Positions 42,449-52,313 of a DNA stretch of 64,000 nt are shown here, one piece after another. Location: the NCBI RefSeq assembly GCF_007833215.1, contig NZ_CP042239.1:3222001-3286000 (forward strand), written 5' to 3'. The notes below the pieces were generated by a model. It saw nothing but the letters and a program-made list of their open reading frames with translations, was not told the DNA's origin and did no database searches. Each line of letters begins with the position of its first letter. Within the stretch, counting starts at the first letter, position 1. Source of the DNA: Sphingomonas suaedae. GTDB taxonomy: Bacteria; Pseudomonadota; Alphaproteobacteria; Sphingomonadales; Sphingomonadaceae. Both the position numbers and the translations under genes were made by a program.

Positions 42449-45424
42449 TTAGAAGCGGTATTTGAGGCCCGCCTGGAAGGTGCGGGCGTATCCGACAGTC
42501 GAATTCTCCTCGAGCGGCGGGTTCGCCCCGCTGCCCGCACCCCAGGTCGAGTAGTTGCGGTTGACCCAGTCGAAGACGTTGAAGACCTCGAAATCGGCGG
42601 TCAGTTCGCCGCCGATGCCCGGCACCTTGAAGGTCTTGGCGATGCGCAGGTCGAGATTCTTGTAGGCGATGTCGTCCTTCGGACTGAACACGCCGGCATC
42701 GTTGTAATAGACGCAGCCGCCGGGCGTCACGCCATCGGCCTGTACGCAGTTGGGTGACGGCGTCCGGCTGAAATCGACATTGCCGAAGCGTGGGCCCGAA
42801 CCGAGCGTCAAGGTCCCCGCAATCTGGAATCCCCAGGGCAAATCGCCGATCCCGCTTGCGACAAAACGCCAGCGCTCGAGCCCGCGGGTCGGTTGCCAGC
42901 CGAACGCATCCTGCCGACCCGCGTTGAACATCTGACCCTCGTCGAAACCGATCGCCTGGTTCGACTTGGCGTCGGAGATGGTGAGCGATGCGGTCGCGCC
43001 CCAGCCCGATGCCTTGGTATAGGTCTTGTCCGCGGTCAGGTAGAGCGCGGTGTAGCGCGCCTCACCCTCGCTCGAGCCGATGTTGAGGCGACCGGTATAG
43101 CCCGCCGGACGGCCATCGGCCGGGAAGTTGTCGCGGATCCAGCCATCACCGTCCGGAGTGTAGTTGCCATCGGGCTGACGATTGCCGCGCACGAAGATGA
43201 AGGCGTCGTGCGAGCGGTTGTGCGCAACGGCCGCCGAAAGCTGGATATCGCCCAGCCGCTTGCGAACGCCCAGCGTGAACTGATCGGTGTAGGGCACCTT
43301 GGCGTCGTTGTTGATGACCCAGATGTCTCCGCTCAGCCCCGTCTGCCCGACCGCGGCGCGCAACGCATTGGGGTCGCGATAGGAGGGATCCCACTGAAGC
43401 TGTCCTGCCGTGCCATTACAGGTCGGCAATCCCGTCGCGCCGCAAAAATTCACCGTCGCATCGCTGCGAATGTTGTTGAACAGCGTTTCGAGCGAGGCGA
43501 GGTAGAAGATGTTGCGGTCATAATAGCGGCCCGCACCCGCGAACAACACCAGATCCCGGTCGCCATTGACGTCATAGGAGACGCCAATGCGCGGCTGGAA
43601 GGCACCCGTGAACGGCTTACGCCGGGTCCCGTCGGTGATGTAATCCTCCGGATTGATACCCGCCGCCTGCCAAGGCTGATAGTTGCGCAGCGCGGTCGCG
43701 ACCTTTTCGGGCGTGTGATAGTTGTTATTGAAATTGTTGGTTTCATAATCCCAGCGCAGACCGAGATTGACGGTCCAGTGATCGTCGATCGTCCAGTCGT
43801 CCTGGACGAACAGTCCCACCTGGACATTGTCCGCCTCCATCGGCGTCGGCGGCAGAAGCGAGATGGTCGCTCGAACCGGCGTGCTCGAATCGAAGCCGGT
43901 AAAGCCCACCGCGTTGAAGCTGTAGGAGCCGTTGGCGAAGGCGTCCTCGACACGGGTGAGGGTGTTCATCGACACCTTCAAACCCGCCTTCACAACGTGC
44001 CGATCCCAGCCGGTATAGGTGAAGTTGTTCTTGAACGTGTAGCTTTCCTGATCGTTCGCCTGCTGGAACGAATTGGCGCCGCCGATCAGCACTTCGCCGC
44101 CCGACGGGTTGAGCAGCTTGTATTCCGGCCCTTCGCTGATCGTCGGGGTGCCGGTGAAGCTCTTGAAATAGCTCAGTGACAGTTCGTTGAGGAAACCCTC
44201 GCCACGGTGCGACCACTCGAACTGCGCGGTCTTGCTTTCCGTGCCCAGATCGCGACCGCCCTCGCGCAGACGCGTGCCGCCATAGTCGCGGACGTCCGAT
44301 TCCTGGCGCAGGAAATAGCTGGCATTGAGCGTGTCGCGGTCGGACGCGAACAGCGTCAGCTTGCCGAAATACAGGTCCTGCTTGAAATCGGCCGGGAAGC
44401 TGCCGCTGTTCGCGGACACCAGATCGGCGGGGATGCTTGGATCGGTCAGGTTGACCGCGAGGCCCGGCTGAGTCTTGCGCTGACCTTCATAGGTGGCGAA
44501 GAAATGAAGCACGCCGGGGATGATCGGGCCACCCAGATCGGCGCCGAATTCCCACCGCTTATAGTCCGGCTTTTCGCGATCGCCATTGGGATTGTTCGCT
44601 TCGCCGGGGCGATCGAAGAACGGGCGACCGTAGAAGGATTTCGGGATGAACTTCCCGAACGCACCGCCGCTGAACTGCTCGCCACCCGTCTTGGTGATCG
44701 CGGTGATGATCGCCGAACCAGCATTCTCATATTCGGCCTTGAAGTTCTGCGTCTCAACGCGGAATTCCTGGATCGCCGATTGCGGGAAGGGATTACCCTG
44801 ACTGAAATTCTGGCCCGCGACGCCGCCGAACCCGACCTGGTTCTTCTGGCTGGTACCGTCGACAAAAACGTTGACGTTGTTCGAGCTGACACCGCCCGCC
44901 TGGATGCGCTTGTTGTTCTCGTCCGCCGATAGGGTGACGCCGGGCGCGAGCGCGGCGAAGTTGAGGAAGTTGCGGCTGCTCTGGGGCAGGCTTTCGATCT
45001 GCGCCTGGCTGACGCTGGTGCCGATCGTCGCGGTTCGCACCTCGGCGCGGCTGCGCGAGCCGGTAATGACGACTTCCTCGCCTGCGGCGACCTGGGCCGG
45101 GGGCGCGAGTTCGACATTGACCGTTTCGCCGACCGGGAGGGACACGTCCTGCGTCTCCTGCCCTTCGGCCTCGACGCGGTAGGTGCTGGGGCGCAGACCG
45201 ACGATGGTGAAGCGACCGTCAGGGCCGACCGTCGCGGTGGTGCTGCGGCCCGTCACGGTGTCGGTAACGGTCACGGTAGTGCCGGCTGTCGCGCCTTCGA
45301 CGCGGCCCTGAAGCGTACCGGTGGTCTGGGCGAGGGCGGCGGTGCTCGCCATCAGGGCAATGGCAAAGGCCCCTGCCGAAGCCCCGCGAATCAGGGCGGA
45401 ACGCTTGCTGCGGAAATTCATCAT
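42449..45424 (-). CDS. TonB-dependent receptor with carboxypeptidase-regulatory-like domain
   Basis: A 991-residue outer-membrane receptor. The signal peptide (about 1-33) ends STAALA before QTTG. A CarboxypepD-reg-like beta-sandwich (about 37-110) follows with LQGRVEGATAGTTVTVTDT and DGRFTIVGLRPSTYRVEAEG. A plug domain (about 113-260) has SLPQSSRNFLNFAALAPGVT and NNVNVFVDGTSQKNQVGFGG, and a long barrel ends in LKYRF with a terminal Phe. This architecture is common for carbohydrate receptors in sphingomonads. AGGGGAG stands 7 bases before the ATG at 45424. A GTAACCGGTTAC operator lies upstream. Confidence 0.93.
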   Translation of the reverse strand: MMNFRSKRSALIRGASAGAFAIALMASTAALAQTTGTLQGRVEGATAGTTVTVTDTVTGRSTTATVGPDGRFTIVGLRPSTYRVEAEGQETQDVSLPVGETVNVELAPPAQVAAGEEVVITGSRSRAEVRTATIGTSVSQAQIESLPQSSRNFLNFAALAPGVTLSADENNKRIQAGGVSSNNVNVFVDGTSQKNQVGFGGVAGQNFSQGNPFPQSAIQEFRVETQNFKAEYENAGSAIITAITKTGGEQFSGGAFGKFIPKSFYGRPFFDRPGEANNPNGDREKPDYKRWEFGADLGGPIIPGVLHFFATYEGQRKTQPGLAVNLTDPSIPADLVSANSGSFPADFKQDLYFGKLTLFASDRDTLNASYFLRQESDVRDYGGTRLREGGRDLGTESKTAQFEWSHRGEGFLNELSLSYFKSFTGTPTISEGPEYKLLNPSGGEVLIGGANSFQQANDQESYTFKNNFTYTGWDRHVVKAGLKVSMNTLTRVEDAFANGSYSFNAVGFTGFDSSTPVRATISLLPPTPMEADNVQVGLFVQDDWTIDDHWTVNLGLRWDYETNNFNNNYHTPEKVATALRNYQPWQAAGINPEDYITDGTRRKPFTGAFQPRIGVSYDVNGDRDLVLFAGAGRYYDRNIFYLASLETLFNNIRSDATVNFCGATGLPTCNGTAGQLQWDPSYRDPNALRAAVGQTGLSGDIWVINNDAKVPYTDQFTLGVRKRLGDIQLSAAVAHNRSHDAFIFVRGNRQPDGNYTPDGDGWIRDNFPADGRPAGYTGRLNIGSSEGEARYTALYLTADKTYTKASGWGATASLTISDAKSNQAIGFDEGQMFNAGRQDAFGWQPTRGLERWRFVASGIGDLPWGFQIAGTLTLGSGPRFGNVDFSRTPSPNCVQADGVTPGGCVYYNDAGVFSPKDDIAYKNLDLRIAKTFKVPGIGGELTADFEVFNVFDWVNRNYSTWGAGSGANPPLEENSTVGYARTFQAGLKYRF

Positions 45425-45471
45425 CAATCTGCTCCCCTAAACACCGGAATCCCACAGCTTCGCTGCGGAAA

Positions 45472-45485
45472 TGTAACCGGTTACA
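45472..45485. promoter_or_regulatory. LacI-type operator upstream of TonB receptor
   Basis: TGTAACCGGTTACA shares a 13-base match with the site in the GH3/lacI gap. It is 48 bases upstream of the receptor ATG, a position where a repressor could block the promoter. Confidence 0.75.
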
Positions 45486-45532
45486 GCGTTTTCAACGCTT
45501 TTTACATCGCCTAACGCAGCGTCTTCAAACGC
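45485..45532. promoter_or_regulatory. Two copies of a second dyad upstream of the receptor
   Basis: AGCGTTTTCAACGCT (45485-45499, perfect AGCGTT/AACGCT arms) abuts the LacI-like site, and a weaker copy AGCGTCTTCAAACGC lies at 45518-45532. A TTGACA-like hexamer on the minus strand is farther upstream (near 45550). The regulator is unknown; these could be sites for a second protein or part of the promoter. Confidence 0.4.
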
Positions 45533-45574
45533 CTTTGTGACTACGTTGTCAACGGGGATTTGACGGTTTCAGAT

Positions 45575-45598
45575 AGCCGGGGCGGATCCGCCCCGGCT
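45575..45598 (-). terminator. Palindrome after the amidohydrolase gene
   Basis: AGCCGGGGCGGA TCCGCCCCGGCT is a perfect 24-base palindrome 9 bases past the stop of the gene ending at 45608. There is no strong T-run, but the stem is very GC-rich. Confidence 0.7.
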
Positions 45599-45607
45599 GC
45601 GATCCAA

Positions 45608-48600
45608 TCATTCCCACCAATAGGGGCGGCGTTTCGAAGCCCCCGTCTCGACCTCGTTCATCGTGCGCGGGTCGTACATCCGGCCGCCCAGCATGACGCG
45701 ATGGATATTGTCGCTGTTGCGGATATCCGCCGTCGGATCGGCGTCGAGCACCAGCAGATCGGCGAGCTTGCCCGGTTCGAGCGAGCCGACATCCTTTGCA
45801 AAGCCGAGCGAACGCGCCGAATCGATCGTACCGGTGCGCAGCGCCTCGACCGGGGTCATCCCGCCGCGCACGAAGGACCACAGCTCCCAATGCACACCGA
45901 TTCCCGCCTGTTGCCCGTGCGCGCCGATCGCGACCAGCTTGCCCGCTTCCATCACCTTCTTCGCCTCGCGTGCATTGTCGTCATCGACGAAATTGCTTTC
46001 GGGCGCCTTGGTCACCCGCATCGTCGCCGCGCGCAGCTGTGCAGGCGGCGTGTGGATCATCAATGGGTTTTCCCAGACATTGGTCGCCTGCCGCCAATAG
46101 GGATCGCCCGCCAGACCGCCATAGGTGACCACCAGCGTGGGCGTGTAGTTGGTATCGCTCTGGCCGAAGAACTGGAGGACGTCCTTGTAGAAGATATCGA
46201 CCGGGACATTGTGCTCCAGCGTCGAATTGCCGTCGGCGATCAGGTTCATGTCCATCCCGAACAGCGACCCGCCCTCGGCCACCACCTGCATCCCCTCCGC
46301 CCGCGCGGCGGCGACGACCATCTGGCGCTGCTCGCGCCGGGGCTGGTTATAGTTCTTCACCGAATGCGCGCCCTGCGCCTTCAGCCGCCGGACATGATTG
46401 AGCGCGTCCTCGTAAGTGTCGATTTGCGCATAGACGCTGGCGTTCTTCGCACCATAGATGATCTCCCCGGTCGAGAAGATGCGCGGACCCAGGATCTTGC
46501 CCGCGCGCTGCATCTCCTGCGCCGGGAACACGACGCGCGCGCCCGAGGACGGATCGTGGATTGTCGTCGAGCCGAGCGCGAGATTCTGGATCAGCGACCA
46601 GTTCTGCTGGGGCACCAGCTCGCCATCGCCATAGGGGCCGTGCGCGTGCGCATCGACCAGACCCGGGATGATCGTCCGCCCCGTCACATCGACCATCTTT
46701 GTCCCTGCGGGCAGCTGAATCGCTGCGGTTGGCGCGACGGTGACGATCCGGTCGCCTTCGATCAGGATCGTGCCATTCTCGATGATCCCGCCATCGGCGC
46801 CTGCCATGGTCACGATGCGGGCGCCGGTCAGCGCGATCGTGCCGCCTGGTTTCGCCGCCTTCACTTCCATGGCGAGCGAAGTCGTGCGCGGGGTCAAAGC
46901 CGCCTTGGGGGCATCGGGCGCCGACGCGAAGAAGGCAGCGCGATCCACCGTCTTGAGCGTCGGCCCTAGGCTCCAGTGGAGCTGCGCGCCGTCGCCGGAC
47001 CAGCCGATATAGTCGCCGCCATCCTCACTCACCCGGACGACCGGCAGTGCGTTCGCCTTGGGCGCGACCGCCACCTGCTGCCCGCCCGGCATCAGCGGCA
47101 TTGCGAACACCTGATAATTCTGGCGGAAGGCGACGCTCTTGCCGTCGGGCGCGACGATGAAGTCGCTGGCGAGCTCGCCATTGGCATGGACGCGCTTGTC
47201 CTGACCGTTGAGATCGGTGCTGACGAGCTGGAGCTTCTCGCCGCGTTCGAGCATGAAGATGCGATCGTTCGACGCGCCATATTGCGGACGGCTATAGTCA
47301 CGCGAGACCAGGACCGGCGTCCCGCCCGCCGCAGCGACGCGATAGACGCCCGGATTTTCGGACCATTCGGGGTCGACGATCCCGTCGCTCCCGCCCTTTT
47401 CGAAGACGATGGTCCGGCCGTCGGGGGAGAATTTGGGGCGCGCATAATGACCGCGCTGCCCCGTCACGTCGCGCGCCGAGCCGCCCGATGCGGAGATGAT
47501 GCGCAGCTTGCCGAGCGTTTCGTCATTCCATTCGACGAAGACGATGCTGCGCCCATCGCGCGACCAGGACGGGAACAGCTCGAACCCGGCATTCTCGGCG
47601 AGGCCGGTCAGCCGCTTGGCTGCGCCGCCCGTAACGGGCTTGATCCACAGCTTGCCCAGACTCTCGAACACCACCCGACCGCCATCGGGCGACACGGTGG
47701 CGAAACGCGGCATTTTCGTCGTGAAGCTGTCCGGCGCGACGGCAATCTGCGGATGCGGCGCATCGGAGACCGCGCGGGTGTCGGCGACCCGGAACGGGAT
47801 GACGGCCGCGTTCGATCCGTCGGCATCCACCCGGCGGATCTTGCCGCCCGCCCAGAAGACGATCGATTCGCCATCGGGGGTCCAGTCCATATTGGGATAG
47901 ACGCCGGTGACCGCCCACGTCTCTTGTACGTCCTGATCGAGCGCATCGTAGATCATTCGCTCGACGCCGCTTTCGATGTCCTTGACCCAGAGCTTGGACT
48001 TGCCCGCCTCCCGCCGGACAAAGGCGATCTTCTTGCCGTCAGGCGACGGAGTCGGACGTACCGATCCGCCAAGGCCGGAGACGGCGGTGGTCGTCTCACC
48101 GGTTTCGAGGTCGTAGCGCTCGATGTTGAACAGGTTGCTGTTCGAATCCTGCGCATATTCGAAGATCGGGCCGGGGGTGATGTTGCGGGTGAAATAGACG
48201 CCCTTGCCATCGGCCGAATAGACCGGCTCGCCCAGCTCCTTCTGGTGGCGCTCGCTCACCCGCTTGACCAGCTGGACGCCCGCGCCGCCCGAGACATGGT
48301 ACAGCCACACCTCGCCGGTTCCGAGCGAGCGGCCGGTGGTGAAATGCTTCTTGGCAACGATATATTGGCCGTCGGGCGACCAGCTCGGCTGATTGAGAAG
48401 GCGGAAATCCTCCTTGGTCAGCTGCTTCTTGTCGCTGCCATCGGCGTTCATGATCCAGATATTGTCGCCGCCGCCCCGGTCGGAGGTGAAGGCGATGCGG
48501 CGGCCGTCGGGCGAGAAGCGCGGATGCACCTCCCACGCCATGCCCTCCGCGATCCGCGTCGGCGTGCCGCCTGTAATCGGCATGGTGTAGATGTCGCCGA

Positions 48601-48805
48601 GCAAGGCGAAAGCGACGCTCTTGCCATCCGGGCTGACATCGACATCGATCCAGGTGCCCTCATCCGTGTCGATCTTCGCCTGTTTCAACGTCGCCCCCTG
48701 TGGCGCGTTGACGTCCCATTTGGGCTTTTCGGCGGGCTTGTCCTGCGCATGAGCCTGACCCATGACGAACAGCGCGGCGAGGACGCCGGCGACCGACTGA
48801 CGCAT
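45608..48805 (-). CDS. Exported amidohydrolase with TolB-type beta-propeller
   Basis: A 1065-residue secreted protein. A signal peptide (about 1-20, ending QAHAQ) is followed by a long propeller built of WD40-like PD40 repeats (about 45-660), each with the SPDG(R/K)-type signature (for example FSPDGRRIAFTSDRGGGDNI). The C-terminal amidohydrolase domain (about 680-1050) has metal ligands in GLVDAHAHGPYGDGE, the Lys/His region, STLEHNVPVDIF and VAIGAHGQQAGIG. Such fusions are frequent in sphingomonads and often act on peptides or cyclic imides. The substrate is unknown. The start at 48805 follows AGGGAGCATC. Confidence 0.85.
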   Translation of the reverse strand: MRQSVAGVLAALFVMGQAHAQDKPAEKPKWDVNAPQGATLKQAKIDTDEGTWIDVDVSPDGKSVAFALLGDIYTMPITGGTPTRIAEGMAWEVHPRFSPDGRRIAFTSDRGGGDNIWIMNADGSDKKQLTKEDFRLLNQPSWSPDGQYIVAKKHFTTGRSLGTGEVWLYHVSGGAGVQLVKRVSERHQKELGEPVYSADGKGVYFTRNITPGPIFEYAQDSNSNLFNIERYDLETGETTTAVSGLGGSVRPTPSPDGKKIAFVRREAGKSKLWVKDIESGVERMIYDALDQDVQETWAVTGVYPNMDWTPDGESIVFWAGGKIRRVDADGSNAAVIPFRVADTRAVSDAPHPQIAVAPDSFTTKMPRFATVSPDGGRVVFESLGKLWIKPVTGGAAKRLTGLAENAGFELFPSWSRDGRSIVFVEWNDETLGKLRIISASGGSARDVTGQRGHYARPKFSPDGRTIVFEKGGSDGIVDPEWSENPGVYRVAAAGGTPVLVSRDYSRPQYGASNDRIFMLERGEKLQLVSTDLNGQDKRVHANGELASDFIVAPDGKSVAFRQNYQVFAMPLMPGGQQVAVAPKANALPVVRVSEDGGDYIGWSGDGAQLHWSLGPTLKTVDRAAFFASAPDAPKAALTPRTTSLAMEVKAAKPGGTIALTGARIVTMAGADGGIIENGTILIEGDRIVTVAPTAAIQLPAGTKMVDVTGRTIIPGLVDAHAHGPYGDGELVPQQNWSLIQNLALGSTTIHDPSSGARVVFPAQEMQRAGKILGPRIFSTGEIIYGAKNASVYAQIDTYEDALNHVRRLKAQGAHSVKNYNQPRREQRQMVVAAARAEGMQVVAEGGSLFGMDMNLIADGNSTLEHNVPVDIFYKDVLQFFGQSDTNYTPTLVVTYGGLAGDPYWRQATNVWENPLMIHTPPAQLRAATMRVTKAPESNFVDDDNAREAKKVMEAGKLVAIGAHGQQAGIGVHWELWSFVRGGMTPVEALRTGTIDSARSLGFAKDVGSLEPGKLADLLVLDADPTADIRNSDNIHRVMLGGRMYDPRTMNEVETGASKRRPYWWE

Positions 48806-48884
48806 ATGATGATGCTCCCTGAAATTCTTCTGGAGCAAATCGTAACGGGCGAAACCGCCCGCGTCATCTGCGCTCGACCGAAAA

Positions 48885-49511
48885 CTATCTCTTCAGCAGG
48901 AAGACGGCGTGTTCGGCGCGAAAATTGGCTGCCGCCGAACTGGTCAGTTGGTCGCCCGACAGGAACCACGCCTGTTCGACTGTGATCCCCTGTTCGCGGA
49001 CATAGGCGCGGAAATCGTCGATCGTGACATGGTGGATGTTCGGCGTTTCGTACCAGGCGACGGGCAGCAGCCGCGTCACCGGCATCCGTCCGCCCCACAA
49101 TAACGACAACCGCACCCGCCAATGCGCGAAATTGGGGAAGGAGACGACCGCACGCTCGCCGATCCGCAGCAGGTGATCGAGCACGACATGGGGTCGCATC
49201 GTCGTCTGCAGCGTCTGGCTGAGGATCGCATAGTCGAAGCTGGCGTCGGGATAGTCGGCGAGATCGGTGTCGGCGTCGCCCTGAATCACCGACAAACCGT
49301 AGGAAACTGCAGTAGCGACATTGTGCGGATCGATCTCCAGCCCCCGCGCATCGCAATCTCGATAGTTTCGGAGCGCGGCCATCAGGCGCCCATCGCCGCA
49401 ACCGACATCAAGGATTCTGCTACCGCGATCAATGTTCCGGAAAATGACGTTGAGGTCCGGACGCAGGTTGGGTGCTGCGGGCGTAAGAACGTTGGAACCG
49501 CTGACCTTCAT
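48885..49511 (-). CDS. metW: Methionine biosynthesis protein MetW
   Basis: A SAM-dependent methyltransferase-like partner of MetX, 208 residues. Motif I is [17 protein letters not shown] (about 31-47). Family hallmarks are [60 protein letters not shown] and [14 protein letters not shown]. It overlaps metX by four bases, as in many alphaproteobacteria and pseudomonads, and supports the activity of the homoserine acyltransferase. Confidence 0.94.
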   Translation of the reverse strand: MKVSGSNVLTPAAPNLRPDLNVIFRNIDRGSRILDVGCGDGRLMAALRNYRDCDARGLEIDPHNVATAVSYGLSVIQGDADTDLADYPDASFDYAILSQTLQTTMRPHVVLDHLLRIGERAVVSFPNFAHWRVRLSLLWGGRMPVTRLLPVAWYETPNIHHVTIDDFRAYVREQGITVEQAWFLSGDQLTSSAAANFRAEHAVFLLKR

Positions 49512-50626
49512 GCTTGCCCTGCCCCCAAGAAACCCTCAACGACCCGATTCAACTCCGGCGCATCGAGCAGAAAGGCGTCGTGGCCATAGGGAGAGCTCAG
49601 CTCAACGAAGCTGACCGGCGCACCGGCGGCATTGAGCGCATGGACGATCGCGCGAGAGTCACGGGTCGGGTAGAGCCAGTCGGTATCGAAGCTGACGAGA
49701 CAGAAGCGCGCCCGCGTTTCGCGGAAGGCATTCGCCAGCACCCCGCCATGCTCCTCCGCCAGGTCGAAATAGTCCATCGCGCGGGTGATGTAGAGATAGG
49801 CGTTGGCGTCGAAACGATCGACGAAGCTAAGCCCCTGATGGCGCAGATAGCTTTCGACCTGAAAGTCGGCGTCGAAGCCGAACGACTTGGCCTCGCGCGC
49901 CTGGAGCCGCCGTCCGAATTTCTCGGTCAGCCCTGCTTCGGACAGATAGGTGATATGCGCCGCCATCCGCGCCACCGCGAGGCCCGATGCGGGCGGTTCA
50001 CCGTCATAATAGGCGCCTCCGTTCCAGCGCGGATCGGCCATCACCGCCTGCCGCCCGACTTCATGGAACGCGATATTCTGCGCCGAATGCCGCGCGGTCG
50101 AGGCGATCACCACCGCCGCCTCGACCCGATCCGGGAAGGTCGCGGGCCAGCTGAGCGCCTGCATCCCGCCCATCGACCCGCCGACCACGGCCTTGAGCCG
50201 AGCAACGCCGAGATGGTCGAGCAGCATCGCCTGCGCACGCACCATGTCGCGGATGGTGATGACCGGAAAGCCCATGCCCCAGGGCGCGCCGGTCGCCGGG
50301 TTGACCGTCGCCGGGCCGGAACTGCCCATGCAACTGCCCAGCACATTGGCGCAGATCACGAAATGCCGCGCGGGATCGATCGGCTTGCCGGGGCCGACCA
50401 TCCGCGTCCACCAGCCAGGCTTGCCGGTAACCGGGTGGTTCGACGCGACATGCTGATCGCCAGTCAGCGCATGGCAGATCAGGATCGCATTGCCGCCATC
50501 CGCGGCCAGTTCACCATAGGTTTCATAGGCGATCTCGACGGGCGAGAGCAGCACCCCGCCGTCGAGGCGCAGCGGCCCCGGCAGCGTCACGCGGCGATCG
50601 AGGCCAAAGCGCTGGTCGTCGGACAT
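49508..50626 (-). CDS. metX: Homoserine O-acyltransferase
   Basis: Activates homoserine (with acetyl- or succinyl-CoA) for methionine synthesis. The 372-residue alpha/beta hydrolase has [51 protein letters not shown], the nucleophile Ser in [15 protein letters not shown] (about 145), and the C-terminal [12 protein letters not shown] with catalytic His. The start at 50626 gives [20 protein letters not shown]. The acyl donor cannot be told from what I can read. It is followed at once by metW. Confidence 0.95.
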   Translation of the reverse strand: MSDDQRFGLDRRVTLPGPLRLDGGVLLSPVEIAYETYGELAADGGNAILICHALTGDQHVASNHPVTGKPGWWTRMVGPGKPIDPARHFVICANVLGSCMGSSGPATVNPATGAPWGMGFPVITIRDMVRAQAMLLDHLGVARLKAVVGGSMGGMQALSWPATFPDRVEAAVVIASTARHSAQNIAFHEVGRQAVMADPRWNGGAYYDGEPPASGLAVARMAAHITYLSEAGLTEKFGRRLQAREAKSFGFDADFQVESYLRHQGLSFVDRFDANAYLYITRAMDYFDLAEEHGGVLANAFRETRARFCLVSFDTDWLYPTRDSRAIVHALNAAGAPVSFVELSSPYGHDAFLLDAPELNRVVEGFLGAGQA

Positions 50627-50658
50627 GCGCGCGTGCGTAGAAGCCGCGCCCGGTCCGT

Positions 50659-52236
50659 TCAAGCGGATACAATCGGGACCGCCCGCCCGATAATCGCCTG
50701 CGCCGCCAGCCGTCCGGTCTGCGCGCCGCCATTCATATAGCCGGGATAGGCGTCCGAGAGGTGCTCGCCCGCGAAGATCACCCGACCGAGAGCGGGCGCG
50801 GACCCGATCGCGGTGCCGTCCTCCCCCTCCATCCACAACATGCGTCCAAAGCGGGTGAGATAGCCGGGCGGCGAGCTGCCATAGGCGCCGCCGATCCACG
50901 GGTCGCGATGCCATGTGGTGCGGCGCACCGGCGCGTCGCCGCACGCTGCGGCCATGTCGCCGAGAACCTCGCCCGTGTCGGCGGCATAGCGCGCCGCCAG
51001 CGCGCGGGCCGGGGTCGGGTCCGCGACGGCATCCCCGCCCAGATACCAGGTCCAGACCGGCGGCCCCCCGGCACCCCGCACGCTGCTGTCCCAGCCGCTC
51101 GCCCAGCCGCTCGCCCAGCCGGGCGCGTCTCCGCCGGTCTGCCACACATCGCCCCCCGCGCCGATCGCCTCTTGCCAGCGCGGATCGGCAGCGGCGGCGA
51201 GGATCTTCTCGTTCCGCCCCAGCGCCATCGCCCCGATGAACTCACGCCAGACCATGGGGAGCGGTACGGCGAAGTCGATGCGGCGGGTGACGGGCCCGGG
51301 CACGGCAACGATCACGCTGTCCGCCCGGATCGCGCTGGCATCGGCAAAGACGAGGCGCACGCCGCCGGTCGCACGCTCGATGCGTCGCAGCGGTCTCCCG
51401 GTCTCGATCTGCGCGGCGTGGCGGGCGGCGAGGGCGTCGATCAGCGCGCCGCTGCCGCCGTCGATCATGTAGCGCTCGTCCGATCCGCCCAGCACATCGG
51501 CGCGCGCGCCATTAACGGTCGGAAGGTTGAAGATCAGCGACAGCGCCGAAGTGGCGTCGGGTTCCGCGCCATATTCGGTTCGCCCCGTCGCTTCGAGCAG
51601 GCGCCGGACCCAGGGTTGCGGCAGCAGCGCGGCGTGGCGGTCGAGATAATCGGCGACCGAAATCGCATCGAGCGCCGCCAGCGCCTGCGGGTCGCCGTCG
51701 ATCCGGTCGGCATCCCGACCGATCTGTGCGGCGATCGGCCGCAGCGCTTCCGCCAGCGCCGCATCGGATATGGCGCGGCCATTCGCCAGAACGATGCTGC
51801 GATGCGCCTGTGCCTTGCGATCTACCAGAGCGATGCCGAACCGGCGGGCGAGCGCATGGATGTCGTTGTGATCGCTATTGACCAGCTGAGCGCCCATCTC
51901 AAACACCGGGCCGTTGCTGGATTTCAGCGTGAAGATCCGTCCGCCAAGTCGCCCGCGCGCCTCGTACAGCCGCGCATCGACCCCGGCCTCGCGCAGGTGA
52001 TGGAGCGCGCTCAGCCCCGCGATTCCGCCGCCGATGATCGCGACCCGGCCGCCGTTCGGACGTGCGGGCGCGGCGGTGGGGATCGCTGCGGCGACACCGC
52101 CCGCGGCGAAGCCCTTGAGCAAGGCGCGGCGCGTCGCGGCGGGGCTCGCCGGGGCCGGCGCAGCTTCGCCCGCCGCGGCGAGATTATGCCGCCGCGCCGC
52201 CGCCAGTGCGTGCCAGAAAAAGCCCCCGCTTCGCAT
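50659..52236 (-). CDS. FAD-dependent amine oxidase, Tat-exported
   Basis: A 525-residue monoamine-oxidase-like flavoprotein. The N-terminus contains a possible twin-arginine leader, [20 protein letters not shown] (about 33-52). The FAD Rossmann motif is [20 protein letters not shown] and a C-terminal signature is [21 protein letters not shown] 12-base repeat unit occurs nearly three times in the middle and encodes [13 protein letters not shown]. The substrate is unknown. The start at 52236 is preferred over a frame start at 52302. It lies 32 bases before metX, so the three could be cotranscribed. Confidence 0.82.
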   Translation of the reverse strand: MRSGGFFWHALAAARRHNLAAAGEAAPAPASPAATRRALLKGFAAGGVAAAIPTAAPARPNGGRVAIIGGGIAGLSALHHLREAGVDARLYEARGRLGGRIFTLKSSNGPVFEMGAQLVNSDHNDIHALARRFGIALVDRKAQAHRSIVLANGRAISDAALAEALRPIAAQIGRDADRIDGDPQALAALDAISVADYLDRHAALLPQPWVRRLLEATGRTEYGAEPDATSALSLIFNLPTVNGARADVLGGSDERYMIDGGSGALIDALAARHAAQIETGRPLRRIERATGGVRLVFADASAIRADSVIVAVPGPVTRRIDFAVPLPMVWREFIGAMALGRNEKILAAAADPRWQEAIGAGGDVWQTGGDAPGWASGWASGWDSSVRGAGGPPVWTWYLGGDAVADPTPARALAARYAADTGEVLGDMAAACGDAPVRRTTWHRDPWIGGAYGSSPPGYLTRFGRMLWMEGEDGTAIGSAPALGRVIFAGEHLSDAYPGYMNGGAQTGRLAAQAIIGRAVPIVSA

Positions 52237-52313
52237 CCCGTCCCCAAACCCGTTGGGCGGGGGATAAAGCCATGACCTTGCTATTGCGTAACCGTTCGGC
52301 AAAGGGGACGGCC

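Noticed and set aside
46976..48985. Antisense frame of about 670 codons across the propeller-amidohydrolase gene
   Set aside because: Shadow of a real gene with conserved repeats and metal motifs on the other strand.
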